NCBI GenBank assembly: GCA_003254905.1
Contig: QANU01053055.1
Location: 62,001 to 126,000, forward strand
DNA: 64,000 bases
Reading direction: 5' to 3'
Origin: Nissolia schottii
Lineage: Eukaryota; Streptophyta; Magnoliopsida; Fabales; Fabaceae
Shown here: positions 37,510 to 48,299 of the stretch, piece by piece
Numbering within the stretch: position 1 is the stretch's first letter
How the letters are laid out: every line of letters begins with the position of its first letter
Translations under genes and position numbers: made by a program
Notes under the pieces: generated by a model
Told to the model about the DNA's origin: nothing
Database searches by the model: none
The model's input: only the letters and a program-made list of their open reading frames with translations

Positions 37510-38204
37510 GCCCTAGCTTTTTTTTTTCCCTTCCAGCAGAAGAAAACAAAATTAAAAAAAAGTTCCCTTTTTTATTTGACGGGTTGTTGTTGAAATGATC
37601 AAAGTAGAAAGAAATATATGTATATATTAGGGGCTAACTAATGTTTGGAACTGCATTGATTCTCTTTTTGCTGCACCATCTCATTCTGATGTAGTGTGAG
37701 GGAGTGACTCTGTGATGAAAACAAGAGAAAACAGCACAAATAGGGAACAACATGAAATGAGAGAACCTTTGTTAGCGTATTGCTTGAAATGGAAAGGCAT
37801 TGGCAGAGGGAAGAAGGAAGGAAGCAAGAGAGGAACAGCAACTTAGATGGACGTGATCACAAGGCAGTATTTGCCACCTTTTGGTGTTTGCTCGGCTCGT
37901 CTTTAAACCGTCAATAAAATAAGAAAACGTCGTACAAAATACAGGTGCTAATGGGCAGCTAATATATTATTATATATATAGAAATATTCATAATTAGTGA
38001 ATAAATAAAAAATAATTATTTTATTAATAGTGAGTCAAAATGTATTTAAAATAGTAATAATTATATTTTAATATAATATTTAATGTACATATAACATCAC
38101 TCACAAAATAATAATTATGAAGTAAGCTAAAAGTTACAACAGTAGTCTTTTGAATATGGAAATGTACCCATAAATTTGAGTTTTTTCATGTTGGTTACAT
38201 AGGA
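37510..38204. promoter_or_regulatory. Upstream region of the WIYLD gene, up to the MULE
   Basis: About 700 bp between the gene start and the left MULE end. It includes CT/GA-rich stretches (37640-37850) that may be leader or promoter, then AT-rich DNA. No clear TATA box assigned. Confidence 0.4.
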
Positions 38205-38320
38205 TTTTGAAGAGTTTTTTACTCTTTTGCCTCTGCTACAGTAACTATTTCCCAAAATATCCCTCGTTTGAAACATATAACCATAATGCCCCTGTTTTGG
38301 CTGACGTGGGCGTCCACGTA

Positions 38321-38440
38321 GGATTCGCCAACACGGTTGGCGAATCCAGTTCAATTGCTCCAACACTGAATTTGCCTACACGGTTGGCGAATTTAGAGCA
38401 AACACGTTAACACTAAATTCGCCAACCGTATTGGCGAATT
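38321..38440 (+). repeat. Hairpin array in left TIR
   Basis: Three short palindromes: 38321-38347 (12-bp arms GGATTCGCCAAC around ACG, perfect), 38369-38393 (similar arms, two mismatches), 38416-38440 (10-bp arms AATTCGCCAA around CCGTA). The right TIR carries the matching set at about 48035-48155. Confidence 0.9.
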
Positions 38441-38453
38441 CAGTTCCGCGGCC

Positions 38454-38600
38454 TATAAATTTACCCACACCCCCCATTTTCTCACACTCCTCTCATTTTC
38501 TGAAATTTACCTTATCTCTCTAAAATTTTATCTCTCTAAGATTCCAGAGCAATAGCCGCCGGCGCTGCCCCTCTTCTAGCGAGTCATCAGCATCTGTAAG
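38454..38600 (+). promoter_or_regulatory. Promoter, leader and splice donor in left TIR
   Basis: TATAAAT at 38454-38460, a pyrimidine-rich leader and a donor GTAAG at 38596 (CATCT before it). An ACGTGG word lies upstream at about 38304. The same order exists on the right TIR in mirror image, with the donor at 47879. The likely acceptor is upstream of the transposase ATG. Confidence 0.6.
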
Positions 38601-38770
38601 TTTTCTATTTGCAATATTTATTTTTATAGTCAATAATCTTTTTTGTTAATTGTAATATTGTAGTTTTTTTTTTTTTACTGTTCATAACATGGTATTTGTA
38701 TGGAGTTGTTATCTATAGTGTTGTAATATAATTTGGATGTTGTTGCTGTGCGTCTAAGTTGCCGTTATTG

Positions 38771-39241
38771 TGATATGTTGTTTAGATTTAGGGAATAGAT
38801 GTGATGTTGTATTTGTTATAGATTGCATGCATGGATTGCTGAAGGACAACCTATAACCTGTAGTGCTAACCCCAAAACTGCAGCACAAAACTCTTATCCC
38901 TATCCGAAGAATATAAAACTTATAATGTTAGTGTTTTATGTATTAGTAGTTGTTGCTGTACCATGTGTGGACTGTTCAGGGTTGTTGTGGCATGCGTGGA
39001 TTGTTNTGATATGTTGTTTAGATTTAGGGAATAGATGTGATGTTGTATTTGTTATAGATTGCATGCATGGATTGCTGAAGGACAACCTGTAACCCGTAGT
39101 GCTAACCCCAAAACTGCAGCACAAAACTGTTATCCCTATCCGAAAAATATAAAACTTATAATGTTAGTGTTTTATGTATTAGTAGTTGTTGTTGTACCAT
39201 GTGTGGACTGTTCAGGGTTGTTGTGGCATGCGTGGATTGTT
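38771..39241 (+). repeat. 235-bp direct duplication with N at the joint
   Basis: Units 38771-39005 and 39007-39241 are nearly the same (about five differences), with a single N at 39006. It covers the inner TIR end and start of the leader intron. Confidence 0.9.
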
Positions 39242-39430
39242 GTTGTTGTCTGTGGTGTGTGTGTAGATTGTTTAATAGATTTATTGAATAGATAGACAAC
39301 GTAGGTCGTTGTGTGCTGTTGTTTGTGGCATGTTGTTATGTAAGGTTGTTTGTATGTTGTTTGTGTGTATATGTGTATGTATGTAGGTATGTATATTTGA
39401 CGGGTAATGTGCTGTGAACAGAATTACAAA

Positions 39431-42120
39431 ATGGTCAAGCCCCTTGTTGTGTTTGTTCATTCTAATGGGAGAATGTACGAGGGTGCACGTGGTTTGATGT
39501 ATGATGGGCTCATGCCAAAGTCAATCATGATTAGGAAGGGCATGCGTGTTGAGGATTTGAGAAGGAAAATATTTTTGAAATTAAGGCTGGCACAGAATCA
39601 AGTAATATCAAGAATGGTTTATCGGCTAACGCAGGGGCAGGTGCTGAGGCGAAATTTTATGGTTGTGACATGGTCGATGATGATGACATTGATTGTATGA
39701 TAGATGTGTTTGAAGCTGGTCCACATGAGTTTATGGATCTTTTCGTTGAAGTAGAGACAAGGGAGGGAGAAAGTGGTCATGTGCACCTAGATAGTGGTCC
39801 TTCATATCCTAACTGGACACAAAAATCACTGAGATGTTCAGCCCCCGTGCTGGAAGAAGTTATCCGATCCGAAAATCTGGTCACCTGTCATTCCCCACTT
39901 ACAATGGAGCCCAATGACAGAGACATGTTGTCCGACGCAAGTGATGCTGATGAGGTATTAGGTACTGCTGCAGATGACAATGACGGTGATGTAAGTTTGG
40001 ACTCAGATGATGGTGTTGAAACATGCTGTGATGTGCGTCAAGTTTCCCCGATCCACTCGGTACCTACCGTTGAACCTCCCATTGGTGTGTACGCTAGCCA
40101 TGTTCATCCAGAAAGTGTTATGCCTGAAAATGTGTTTAGGCCTCCATGTCCTCAGTTTTCAGAGATTAATTGGGAAGCTTTTGATGGGACGTCTGATAGC
40201 CTTAATACAGCTGAGTACGATGCTTGGAGTGCACACGGTGAGCTGTTTGTTGGATTACAATTTCCAACAAAAGCAGCAGTTAAATCAGCTTTAGATCACT
40301 ACTCCATCAAGCGGCATCGAGATTATAAGATTGATCAGTCTGATACACATAAAATGACCGCTAAGTGTTCTCAGTTTGGGGATTCGTGCAATTGGCGGGT
40401 AAGGGCAATCAATAGCAAGAGATGTAATCAGTGGAAGATCTCTCAATACAGCGGTCCACATACATGCGTAAACATTGGAATGACACAGGATCATAAGAAG
40501 CTGCGGTCTGCGTTGGTCCAGAAATATATACAAGGCATGGTTAAAACACGGCCTGATATTGAGATATGCATGTTGCTTGAGAGGATCAAGCATATCTTTG
40601 GTTACAATTTGTCGTATCGGAAGGCGTGGTTGGCGAAACAACGAGCTTGCACTGAGATATTTGGTGGTTGGGAGGAGTCATACGAGAAGTTGCCTCGATG
40701 GTTAGAGGCCATGAAAAAGTTTATGCCGGACACTGTTGTCTTGTTGGAGACAGGTGACCATGTAGTCCATAATCGCGTTGATTCTTCTAAGCAACAGTTT
40801 GTCCGTTTGTTTTGGGCTTTCAAGTCGTGTGTCCTGGGGTTTCGGTTTTGCAAGCTATTTATCCAAGTGGATGGGACGCATTTGTATGGGAAATACAAGC
40901 AAAAACTGTTAATTGCAACGACACAAGACGGGAACCGACGACCTTTGCCGCTGGCATTTGCTATTGTAGACGGGGAGACAAAAGAGGCATGGAGTTGGTT
41001 TTTAGCTTGTCTGCGTGAGCATGTCACACAACAGCAGGGGATATGTCTCATATCTGATCGGCACAAGAGCATCATTTCATCAGTGGATGATGTGCACCTA
41101 GGATGGCAGCCACCTCATAGGTATCACGTATATTGTCTACGACACATTGCCAGCAATTTCAACAGCAAGTTCCACAACGTGTCCCTAAAGAACTCTCTAA
41201 AACGCATAGGTAATTCACTTGTTTATTTCGCATTGTAATTTCATACGTTGATAAATCACATAGGTAATTATATTAGTGTAACATTTGTAGGTCGTGAAGC
41301 TTGTCGGCCCCGATTTGATGCAAGGCTGGAAACCTTCACTGAATCAGAGGAAATTGCGAATTGGATCAACCGGATCCCCAAAGGAAAGTGGAGTTTGGCA
41401 TATGATGATGGAGGCCGAAGATTTGGTCATATGACAACGAATCTGTCAGAGTGCATCAATGGGGTCTTTAAGGGGGCAAGACGTTTGCCAATAACAGCCG
41501 TGGTACAAACGACCTATTTCAAATTGCTGGAATACTTTGTGAAGAGGAGGGCCGAGGCCGAGAAGAAACTGTATGTCGATCATCAACAATACACTGATGC
41601 TTTTTATGGGATATGGGGTCCAAGCATCGACAAGGCAAGCTCCCACCATGTCACCTTAGTCAATAGGCAAGCAGCAAAGTTTCTTGTTGAAGAGGCATTC
41701 AACCCTCAGACACAAGAAATTGGGAAAAAATATTCTTTAAGCTTGACAGAGGGTTGGTGTGACTGTGGGATGTTCCAAGCATTGCACTTTCCTTGCTCCC
41801 ATGCATTGGCGGCTTGTTCGGCCTCGGCGATTGATCCCCACCAGTACGTCCATCCTGTGTATACGAATGAGTATGTGCTTAAGGCGTACGAGGCTCCATG
41901 GGAGCCAATCAAGGATGAGCCATGGTGGCCACCGGCTCCTAACTTGACTTTGGTGCCTGACCCTGCATTGCGCAGAGAGAAGGGGCGGCCCAAGTCCAGC
42001 AGAACACGGAATGAGATGGATTGGGTTGAACCCGGGCCATCCCAGCATTGTTCACGCTGCAGGGGAGTTGGGCACAACAGTCGTCGGTATAAAGCAACCG
42101 TTGAGGATGACGCGGAGTAG
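39431..42120 (+). pseudogene. mudrA-type MULE transposase, one frameshift
   Basis: Start at 39431 (MVKPLVVFVHSNGRMYEG). A frameshift at about 39610-39640 joins this to the long frame 39670-41209; a GT-AG intron 41210-41290 leads to exon 41291-42120. Domains in order: N-terminal ubiquitin-like segment, acidic linker, MuDR DNA-binding domain (about 40230-40420), MULE catalytic domain (FIQVDGTHLYG at about 40855; SDRHKSI at about 41055), SWIM zinc finger (CDCGMFQALHFPCSH, from 41758) and a C-terminal knuckle CSRCRGVGHNSRRY in which Tyr (42088-42090) replaces the last Cys. Apart from the shift the frame is open for over 770 codons, so the damage is recent or could be an assembly error. It catalyses cut-and-paste movement via the TIRs in intact elements. 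Confidence 0.88.
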
Positions 42121-42358
42121 TTGTCTTGACATGGTAGGCTGTTTCGCACGTTATTTATTTGTTACTAATATTGGCCTGTTTGGGAACATTTGTTCGTTGT
42201 CATGATTTGTGTACATAAATGGTTGTTGATGTTTATATAAGCTGGTGATGGTCATTGTGTGTTGCATTGTCTTATACTTTGTGTTTACTACATATAACGA
42301 CATCCATTATTATAGTTGTGCTTACTAATATTTTTGTGTTCTATGTGCAGGGGATTGT
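42121..42358 (+). other. Transposase-PMD A spacer with splice acceptor
   Basis: 238 bp. It ends CTATGTGCAG (42341-42350), a good acceptor 8 bp before the PMD A start codon, so PMD A is probably spliced to an upstream leader. No separate TATA box is obvious. Confidence 0.5.
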
Positions 42359-44511
42359 ATGGCACACGTTATTCACCCTGGTCCACATGACGGATCAGTG
42401 CTTGAGATGCAGGCTTATCATGTGTCCGAGCATGTTTGGGCGGGGGCTGATGATCGTGTTTTGCGCGTTCGGAGGGTGCATGTGGCAAAGCACGAGGAGA
42501 AGCATAGGGATCCCCCTCAGTGCATTGTGCCGTACTTAGAGCAGGCTGGGTTCGTTGGTGCTGTCCACATGGGTTACTACCCCATTGATCACCACCTGAT
42601 CATGGCACTCGTTGAGCGGTGGCGCCCTGAGACCCACACCTTTCACATGCCTGTAGGGGAGTGTACATTGACCCTTGAGGACGTCGGGATTATCTCTGGC
42701 CTCCCAATTGACGGTCATGCTGTTACTGGCCGATCACAGGATCTGCAGCTGGCCGATCATTGTGAGGAGCTACTTGGAGAGCGTCCTCCAGAGCGGAGTG
42801 GATACTCGGGGTCGCGCATTCGGCTGTCGTGGCTACCAGAGCTGCTGTCCCGTGTGCTCGACGACGATGCAGACCCAGCTGCTGTCATACAGTACGCACG
42901 GGCATACTTGCTCCACTTCATCGGTGGCACTTTGTTCCCTGACCATTCTGGGTCGTGGGTCCATTCTATGTTCCTTCTGTTGCTCGAGGACCTGGAGCAA
43001 ACTGGGACATACAGCTGGGGGTCAGCAGCACTGGCGTTCATGTACAGAGAGTTGTGTAAGGCAACTAACTACACGACGGTCGACATTGGTGGTCCGTGCA
43101 TGATCCTCCAGTTCTGGGCGTGGCATCGATTTCCTCGCCTTGCACCTGCACTAGCTGTGGTTGACCCCGAGGCGATCTGGCAGCGATATGAGGCTGAGCA
43201 TGCACCTTTTCGCCCGCTGGGATTCAAGTAAGTCGTATTTATTTATTTGTGTAATATTGTAAATTCTATACTATAACGATTTATATCTGACTTGGTAATG
43301 TATGTTTTGTATATGTGCTTGACCTAGGTGGCACGCCCATAAGATTCTGGGGGATACACCGCTTCATGTCCTTCAGTACTATCGCCGGTTCTTTGATGAC
43401 TTGAAAAAAAATGAGGTAGTTATATCCTTTTACATGTATAATATTTTATTCACAATGAGATTCTATTGTTCAAACTAATATTGGTTGGTTTGTGTGTAGT
43501 TTGTATGGTTGCCGTACACCGCAGACACTGTCGCCGGCCTCCCTGACTTTTGCACGGCTGGGCACACCTTGTGGCGGGCCGTAGTCCCACTGGTGTGCTT
43601 CTTCATTGTGGAGTGGCATCAGCCTGATCGGGTGATGTGCCAGTTTGGTATAGATCAGCCAATACCAACAAGGCCACATCAGCCCGATCACCTCCACAAG
43701 GTTACATTGGCTGGGCGAGCCGAACAGTACTGGCCAGATGTGCATCGGCAGTACATCGGCTATTGGGATGACCGAGCCTCACGGATTACCACCCAGGCAC
43801 CATTGGCCGAGCCTCTGACCGCACGCTCGCAGTACATGCAGTGGTACAAGAGTATCACAAGACGGTGGATTGGCCGCGCTTCGGCGCCGATAGGAGCTGT
43901 GGTACGTTATACATTAACAACTGTGTTTATTTTAACCACTTATTTCAATTTGACAATTATAGTTAATTGTGTTTGACTTTGTCCAGGGAGACATTGCGGA
44001 GCAGCAGTTGGCCTGGGCTGTGGACCCTCAGTCGACTGCATTTAGCATGGACAAGCTCCGGGCATCAGCAGAGGCTATCCTCTCATACATACAGGAGCAT
44101 GACCGGATCGGGTTGGAGCAGTTAGCCCCGGTGTCTGCGACTTCCATTCCCCCACCGGCGGATCTCGATGACCAGGGCGATCAGAGGCCTCGCAGACGTA
44201 GGCGTGGATTAGCCGATGGACGAAGACGGGTACAGACTACTGAGACTGGTGAGTCCAGTCAGCATGCGTCAACTGCAGCCCCTTCAGCCCCACTTGCAGT
44301 TCCACCCCCACCATCCAGCTCTTACCCACCGGCATCACCATATCCTTACCCACCACCCCCACCGTCATATCCTTACTCCACACCGTCGTCATACCCTTAC
44401 CCACCACCCCCACATCATTACCCTTACCCATCACCCCCGCACGGTCCATCGCAGTCTGTAGCTTCGGATCCAGCCCAGAGACCGTCGCGCACTGATCCAC
44501 CGACTGAGTAG
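42359..44511 (+). CDS. Plant mobile domain (MAIN-like) protein A of the MULE
   Basis: Four exons: 42359-43227, 43328-43415, 43500-43901, 43987-44511; 627 residues, all open. The body (about 45-450) matches the plant mobile domain: ALVERWRPETHTFHMP, GECTLTLEDVGIISGLP, WGSAALAFMYRELC and PCMILQFWAWHRFP. The last exon starts GDIAEQQLAW and ends in a Pro/Tyr/Ser-rich tail (about 553-620). PMD proteins occur in MULEs and other elements, and host relatives (MAIN, MAIL1) act in gene silencing and genome stability in Arabidopsis. Its exact job in the element is unknown. The gene lies 238 bp after the transposase on the same strand and may share the TIR promoter. Confidence 0.85.
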
Positions 44512-44800
44512 TAGTTTAGGGTTTTATATCAGTACATGCTTTGTTTGAATACATATGTAATGATATTTTGGGTGCTATCTAAATTTGTTTATCGTTAGTG
44601 ACTGATGTTGCAATTTATTTTGTTAGTCGACGGTATAATCTGAACTAACAATAAACGATAAACGATGAACGATGAACGATAAATAATAAACACCGTCATA
44701 CAATAAGTTTACATCACATAAAAAATATAGATACCGTGGTCCAACTTTCTGAAAGGGAAACATAACTGAATTTTTTAAACCCACAACCCTAACTAATCAA
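44512..44800. other. Spacer between convergent PMD genes
   Basis: Contains the two 3' ends and a short tandem run of AACGATA/AACGATG words (44650-44690). No gene. Confidence 0.6.
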
Positions 44801-46904
44801 TCACGAGCCCGGCGAAGGTCTACGGTCATGACCCGAGGTAGAAGCATGGTACGGATAGGTATATGGGTATGAGGGAGGGTACGGGTATGGGGGTGGAGGT
44901 GGAGGTGGGTAAGGGGGTGCAGACGATGGGTATGGGTGGGAGTATGGTGATGGTGGTAGTGGATAAGGGTATGGTGGCGGTGGGTAAGGGTACGGTGGTC
45001 GTGGCTGTAGGGATGATGGTGGTGTAGTAGGGGATGATGCAACCCGTCTCCGACGACGTGACCTCCGACCGTGCTGCTCGTCGTCACCCGTGGGTGATGG
45101 CAAGTTATCTGTAGGAGCAGAAGCAGCCGGGGAGGTCGTAGCTGCTCCCTGCAGTTGTTCAACCCTGATCTGTTTATGCTGCTGGATACTTGAGCGGATA
45201 ACCGTCGCAGCCGATCGAATCCTCGACATCGTAGAAGCATCAGGGTTAGGCTCCACGGACAGGCCCAAAAGCAGATCCGCGATGTCACCCTAACCATATG
45301 ACAACAAAAATAAACATAATTAACAATTAAAAAATAACAATTACACTCGATTGATATATGCAAAACTTACCACAACTCCTATGGCCGCTGACTCTCGACT
45401 GATCCAACGTCGCGTAATCTTCTTATACCAGTCCATATACTGCGACAGTGCAGTAGGGGGTTATGCAAGGGCTGCTCGGTAGCTACCCGGTTACGCCGAT
45501 CATTCCACATCACAATATACTCTAGGTGGACATCGGACAAATACTCGTGAGTACGTCCGATCAAACTCATTGATCGCAGATGCACAGGCTGACCTGGGTG
45601 TCTGGTATGGCCTGATCAATACCAAACTGCCGCATCACCCGATCTGGCTGGTGCCACTCCACGATGCCAAAACATATCAAAGGTCCAACAGCCTGCCAAC
45701 TTTCTTGCCCAGACGTGCACAAGAGGGAGAGATTTATGGTGATGTCGACAGTATATGGTTGCCAAACAATCTACGAAAAGTAAACACAGTTAGCAATTCT
45801 GTTTTAATCAATTGTGCAACATTATGGGCAACCAGACATTTTTTGTGTTTACCTCCGTGTTCTGCAAGTTATTGAACAGGTGACGATAGTAATGGACAGT
45901 GTGTACTGATGAGTCTGACTTCACTTTACGATCGTACCACCTGGTTCAAATTGTAAACATAGATATTTATTAGCATAACACTAAAATGCATAAAGTGTGA
46001 ATAATAATTCGACAAATGAATAAACAAGTAACACTTACTCAAATCCCAATGGACGAAGGAAGACTCGATCGTCGATATAACTCAGCCACTCTGCATCAAC
46101 AATGGGATGCACCGGTGCAGGCGCAAGGCGCGGAAATCTATGCCATGCCCAATATTGGAGGAAAATGCAAGGGCCTCCGATGTCATGTGCACTGTACTCT
46201 GTCGCGTTGCACAGCTCCCTATACATAAATGACAGTACCGCTGAACCCCAGCTATAAGTGCCCGCCTTCTCCAGGTCCGCAACCAGTGGAAGGAACATAG
46301 AATGTACATATATCCCATACTCGTCTGGAAACAGCATGCACCCAATGAAGTGAAGCAAGTATGCTCATGCATAGTGCTGCACCGGGATTAGGTCGGCATC
46401 ATCAGCAGGAACATGATTAAGTAGCTCAGACAACCATGATAGTCGGATGCGTGCATGGTACCCAGTCCCAAGTGGTGGCCGCGCACCCAACAGCTCCTGA
46501 CAATGATCCACCAAATCTGGATCATGCGTACCGCCGGTGACAGCATGTCCCTCAACAGGCAAGCCGGTAATAATGCCAACATCCTCCAATGTCAGTGTGC
46601 ACTCCCCAGTGGGCATGTGGAATGTGTTCGTCTCTGGACGCCACCTCTCCACTAGCGCAGTGATCAATTCGCGGTCAACCGAGCAATAACCCATGTGAAC
46701 CACCACGATAAACCCCGCCTGCTGTAGATATGGAATGATGCACTCTGGGGGGTCTCTGTGGCTATCCAGATGGCTCGCAGCATGCACTCCCCTAACTCGT
46801 AGGACCCTATCACGATCCTCGCTCCAAATATGCTGCGACACATGACGCGACTGTAGGTCAAGAATGGATGCGTCCTCTGGGCCTGGTGTGATGTGATGGG
46901 ACAT
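44801..46904 (-). pseudogene. Plant mobile domain (MAIN-like) protein B, broken
   Basis: Same exon plan as gene A in mirror orientation: about 46904-46039, 45940-45853 (88 nt, same as A), about 45779-45370 and 45289-44801. The protein clearly matches A (LVERWRPETNTFHMP, TGECTLTLEDVGIITGLP, WGSAVLSFMYRELC, FLQYWAWHRFPR) and keeps a Pro/Tyr-rich tail. Lesions: TGA at 46365-46367 where A has Arg (a CGA to TGA type change), a frameshift near 45600 and another near 45455 beside a run of five G/C. It is a paralogue, not a recent copy, as many residues differ. An acceptor lies just before the ATG (TTTTACAG). Confidence 0.85.
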
Positions 46905-46939
46905 CCTATATGCTGTAAAACACCGCAAATACACAAATA

Positions 46940-47590
46940 TGTTAAAGAATAATCAATACCAAGTAATCTCAGGTAAAATGACTAGGTAAAACATAGCCTG
47001 TTATGATTTAAGGTTAGGATACATTCAGTTTTACGGGTATGGGTTTTACACATTGGTGTTATGGTTTACAGTATTGGATTCTGAGTATTTGTGTTTGGAT
47101 TTTGCCACATTGGTTTATGGATTACGGTCAATTCACCTGTGTTTGGTTTAGGGATTTCGGTTTATGTTTAGGGTTTTTGGTCGTGAGTTAAGCATTTAGG
47201 GTTGGAGTTTTGGTTTACGATAGGTCTTATCTAGCGGTCACGGTTAAGTTTTCATCCTATTGGGTTTAACCGTTGGGGTTTACGGTTAAACGAATAAGTT
47301 TAGGTTTTGGCTGTTTGGTTTAGGCTTCACGGTTCCGGGTCTATTCACTAGAACTATACAACATGCCACAACAACATCATACAAAATATACAACACAGAT
47401 GCAGATAACATACGATGCACAATCAACTCTACGTTGTAACTTCCTATCAGTTTTTAATAGAACTCCATACATATAACATACAGTGTCAGGCCAAGGGATA
47501 TGATTTTAGAAGTTAGGGATTAGGGTTTTGTGATGGGGTTTAGGACTAGGACTAGGGTTTTAGGTGTTAGGGATAAGGGTTTTGTGCAGG
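46940..47590 (-). other. Spacer rich in GGTTTAGGG-like words
   Basis: Between PMD B and the right TIR. Many GGTTTAGG, TTTAGGGTT and GGGTTTTAGG words occur on the plus strand, a degenerate resemblance to the plant telomere repeat TTTAGGG, but no regular array. It would lie in the 5' intron of PMD B. Confidence 0.5.
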
Positions 47591-48283
47591 GGTTTCGGCC
47601 CAACATCTACGGCTAACATGTTATACGTCAGCAATCTATGCATGCAATTTATAACAAATACAAGCAGCAACTATCTATTCCCTAAATCTATACAACATGT
47701 GTTTATTTTAACGGCAACTTAGACGCACAACAACAGCATACAAAATATATTATAGTAATGCATATAACTCAATACATATAACATACAGTGTTATGTACAG
47801 CAAAAAAAAACTACAATGTTACAATTAACAAAAAAAATTATTGACTAAACAAATAAATAATGCTTATGTAAAAACTTACAGGTGTTGATGACTCGCTATA
47901 AGGGCAGCGTCAGCGGCTATTGCTCTGGAATCTTAGAGAGATAAAATTTTAGAAAGATAAAGTAAATTTCAGAAAATGAGAGGAGTGTGAGAAAATGGGG
48001 GGTGTGGGTAAACTTATAATAATCCGTTGACTTAAATTCGCCATCACGGTCGGCGAATTTAGTGTTAACGTGTTTGCTCTAAATTCGCCAACCGTGTAGG
48101 CGAATTCAGTGTTGGAGCAATTGAACTAAATTCGCCAACCGTGTTGGCGAATCCTACGTGGACGCCCACGCGTCTCGCGGCGTCCACGTCAGCCAAAACA
48201 GGGGCATTATGGTTATATGTTTCAAACGAGGGATATTTTGGGAAATAGTTACTATAGCAGGGGCAAAAGAGTAAAAAGCTCGG
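47560..48283 (-). repeat. Right TIR of MULE
   Basis: Reverse complement of the left TIR. It carries the hairpin set (about 48035-48155), the fuller palindrome ACGTGGACGCC/GGCGTCCACGT at about 48155-48190, a TATA-like TTATAA at about 48014-48022, and the leader donor at 47879. Confidence 0.88.
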
Positions 48284-48299
48284 ATTTTGAAAAAACAAA

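Larger units (their letters stand above)
38205..38930 (+). repeat. Left TIR of MULE
   Basis: Reads as the reverse complement of 47560-48283 through the hairpin array, promoter, leader, splice donor and on into GCATGCATNGATTGCTGA and ACAAAACTCTTATCCCTA-type words. The left copy lacks about 18 bp of a palindrome kept on the right (ACGTGGACGCC..GGCGTCCACGT). Confidence 0.88.
38205..48283 (+). mobile_element. Mutator-like element (MULE) carrying transposase and two PMD genes
   Basis: About 10 kb bounded by long inverted repeats (about 38205-38930 and 47560-48283). Inside, in order: leader exon and intron in the left TIR, mudrA-type transposase (+), PMD gene A (+), short spacer, PMD pseudogene B (-), spacer, right TIR. 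The outermost 10-50 bp of the two ends do not align cleanly (left GGATTTTGAAGAG, right complement TTTCAAAATCCGAGC), so I could not define the target duplication. The transposase frame is broken, so mobility needs another source. Confidence 0.88.

Noticed and set aside
38321-38440. CRISPR-like repeat array
   Set aside because: Only three palindromes inside a MULE TIR, mirrored at the other end, in a plant nuclear context.
44797-45363. His-rich minus-strand frame
   Set aside because: Shadow of the Pro/Tyr-rich last exon of PMD B read in another phase.
46940-47590. Interstitial telomere array
   Set aside because: Words are irregular and degenerate, with no run of TTTAGGG units.
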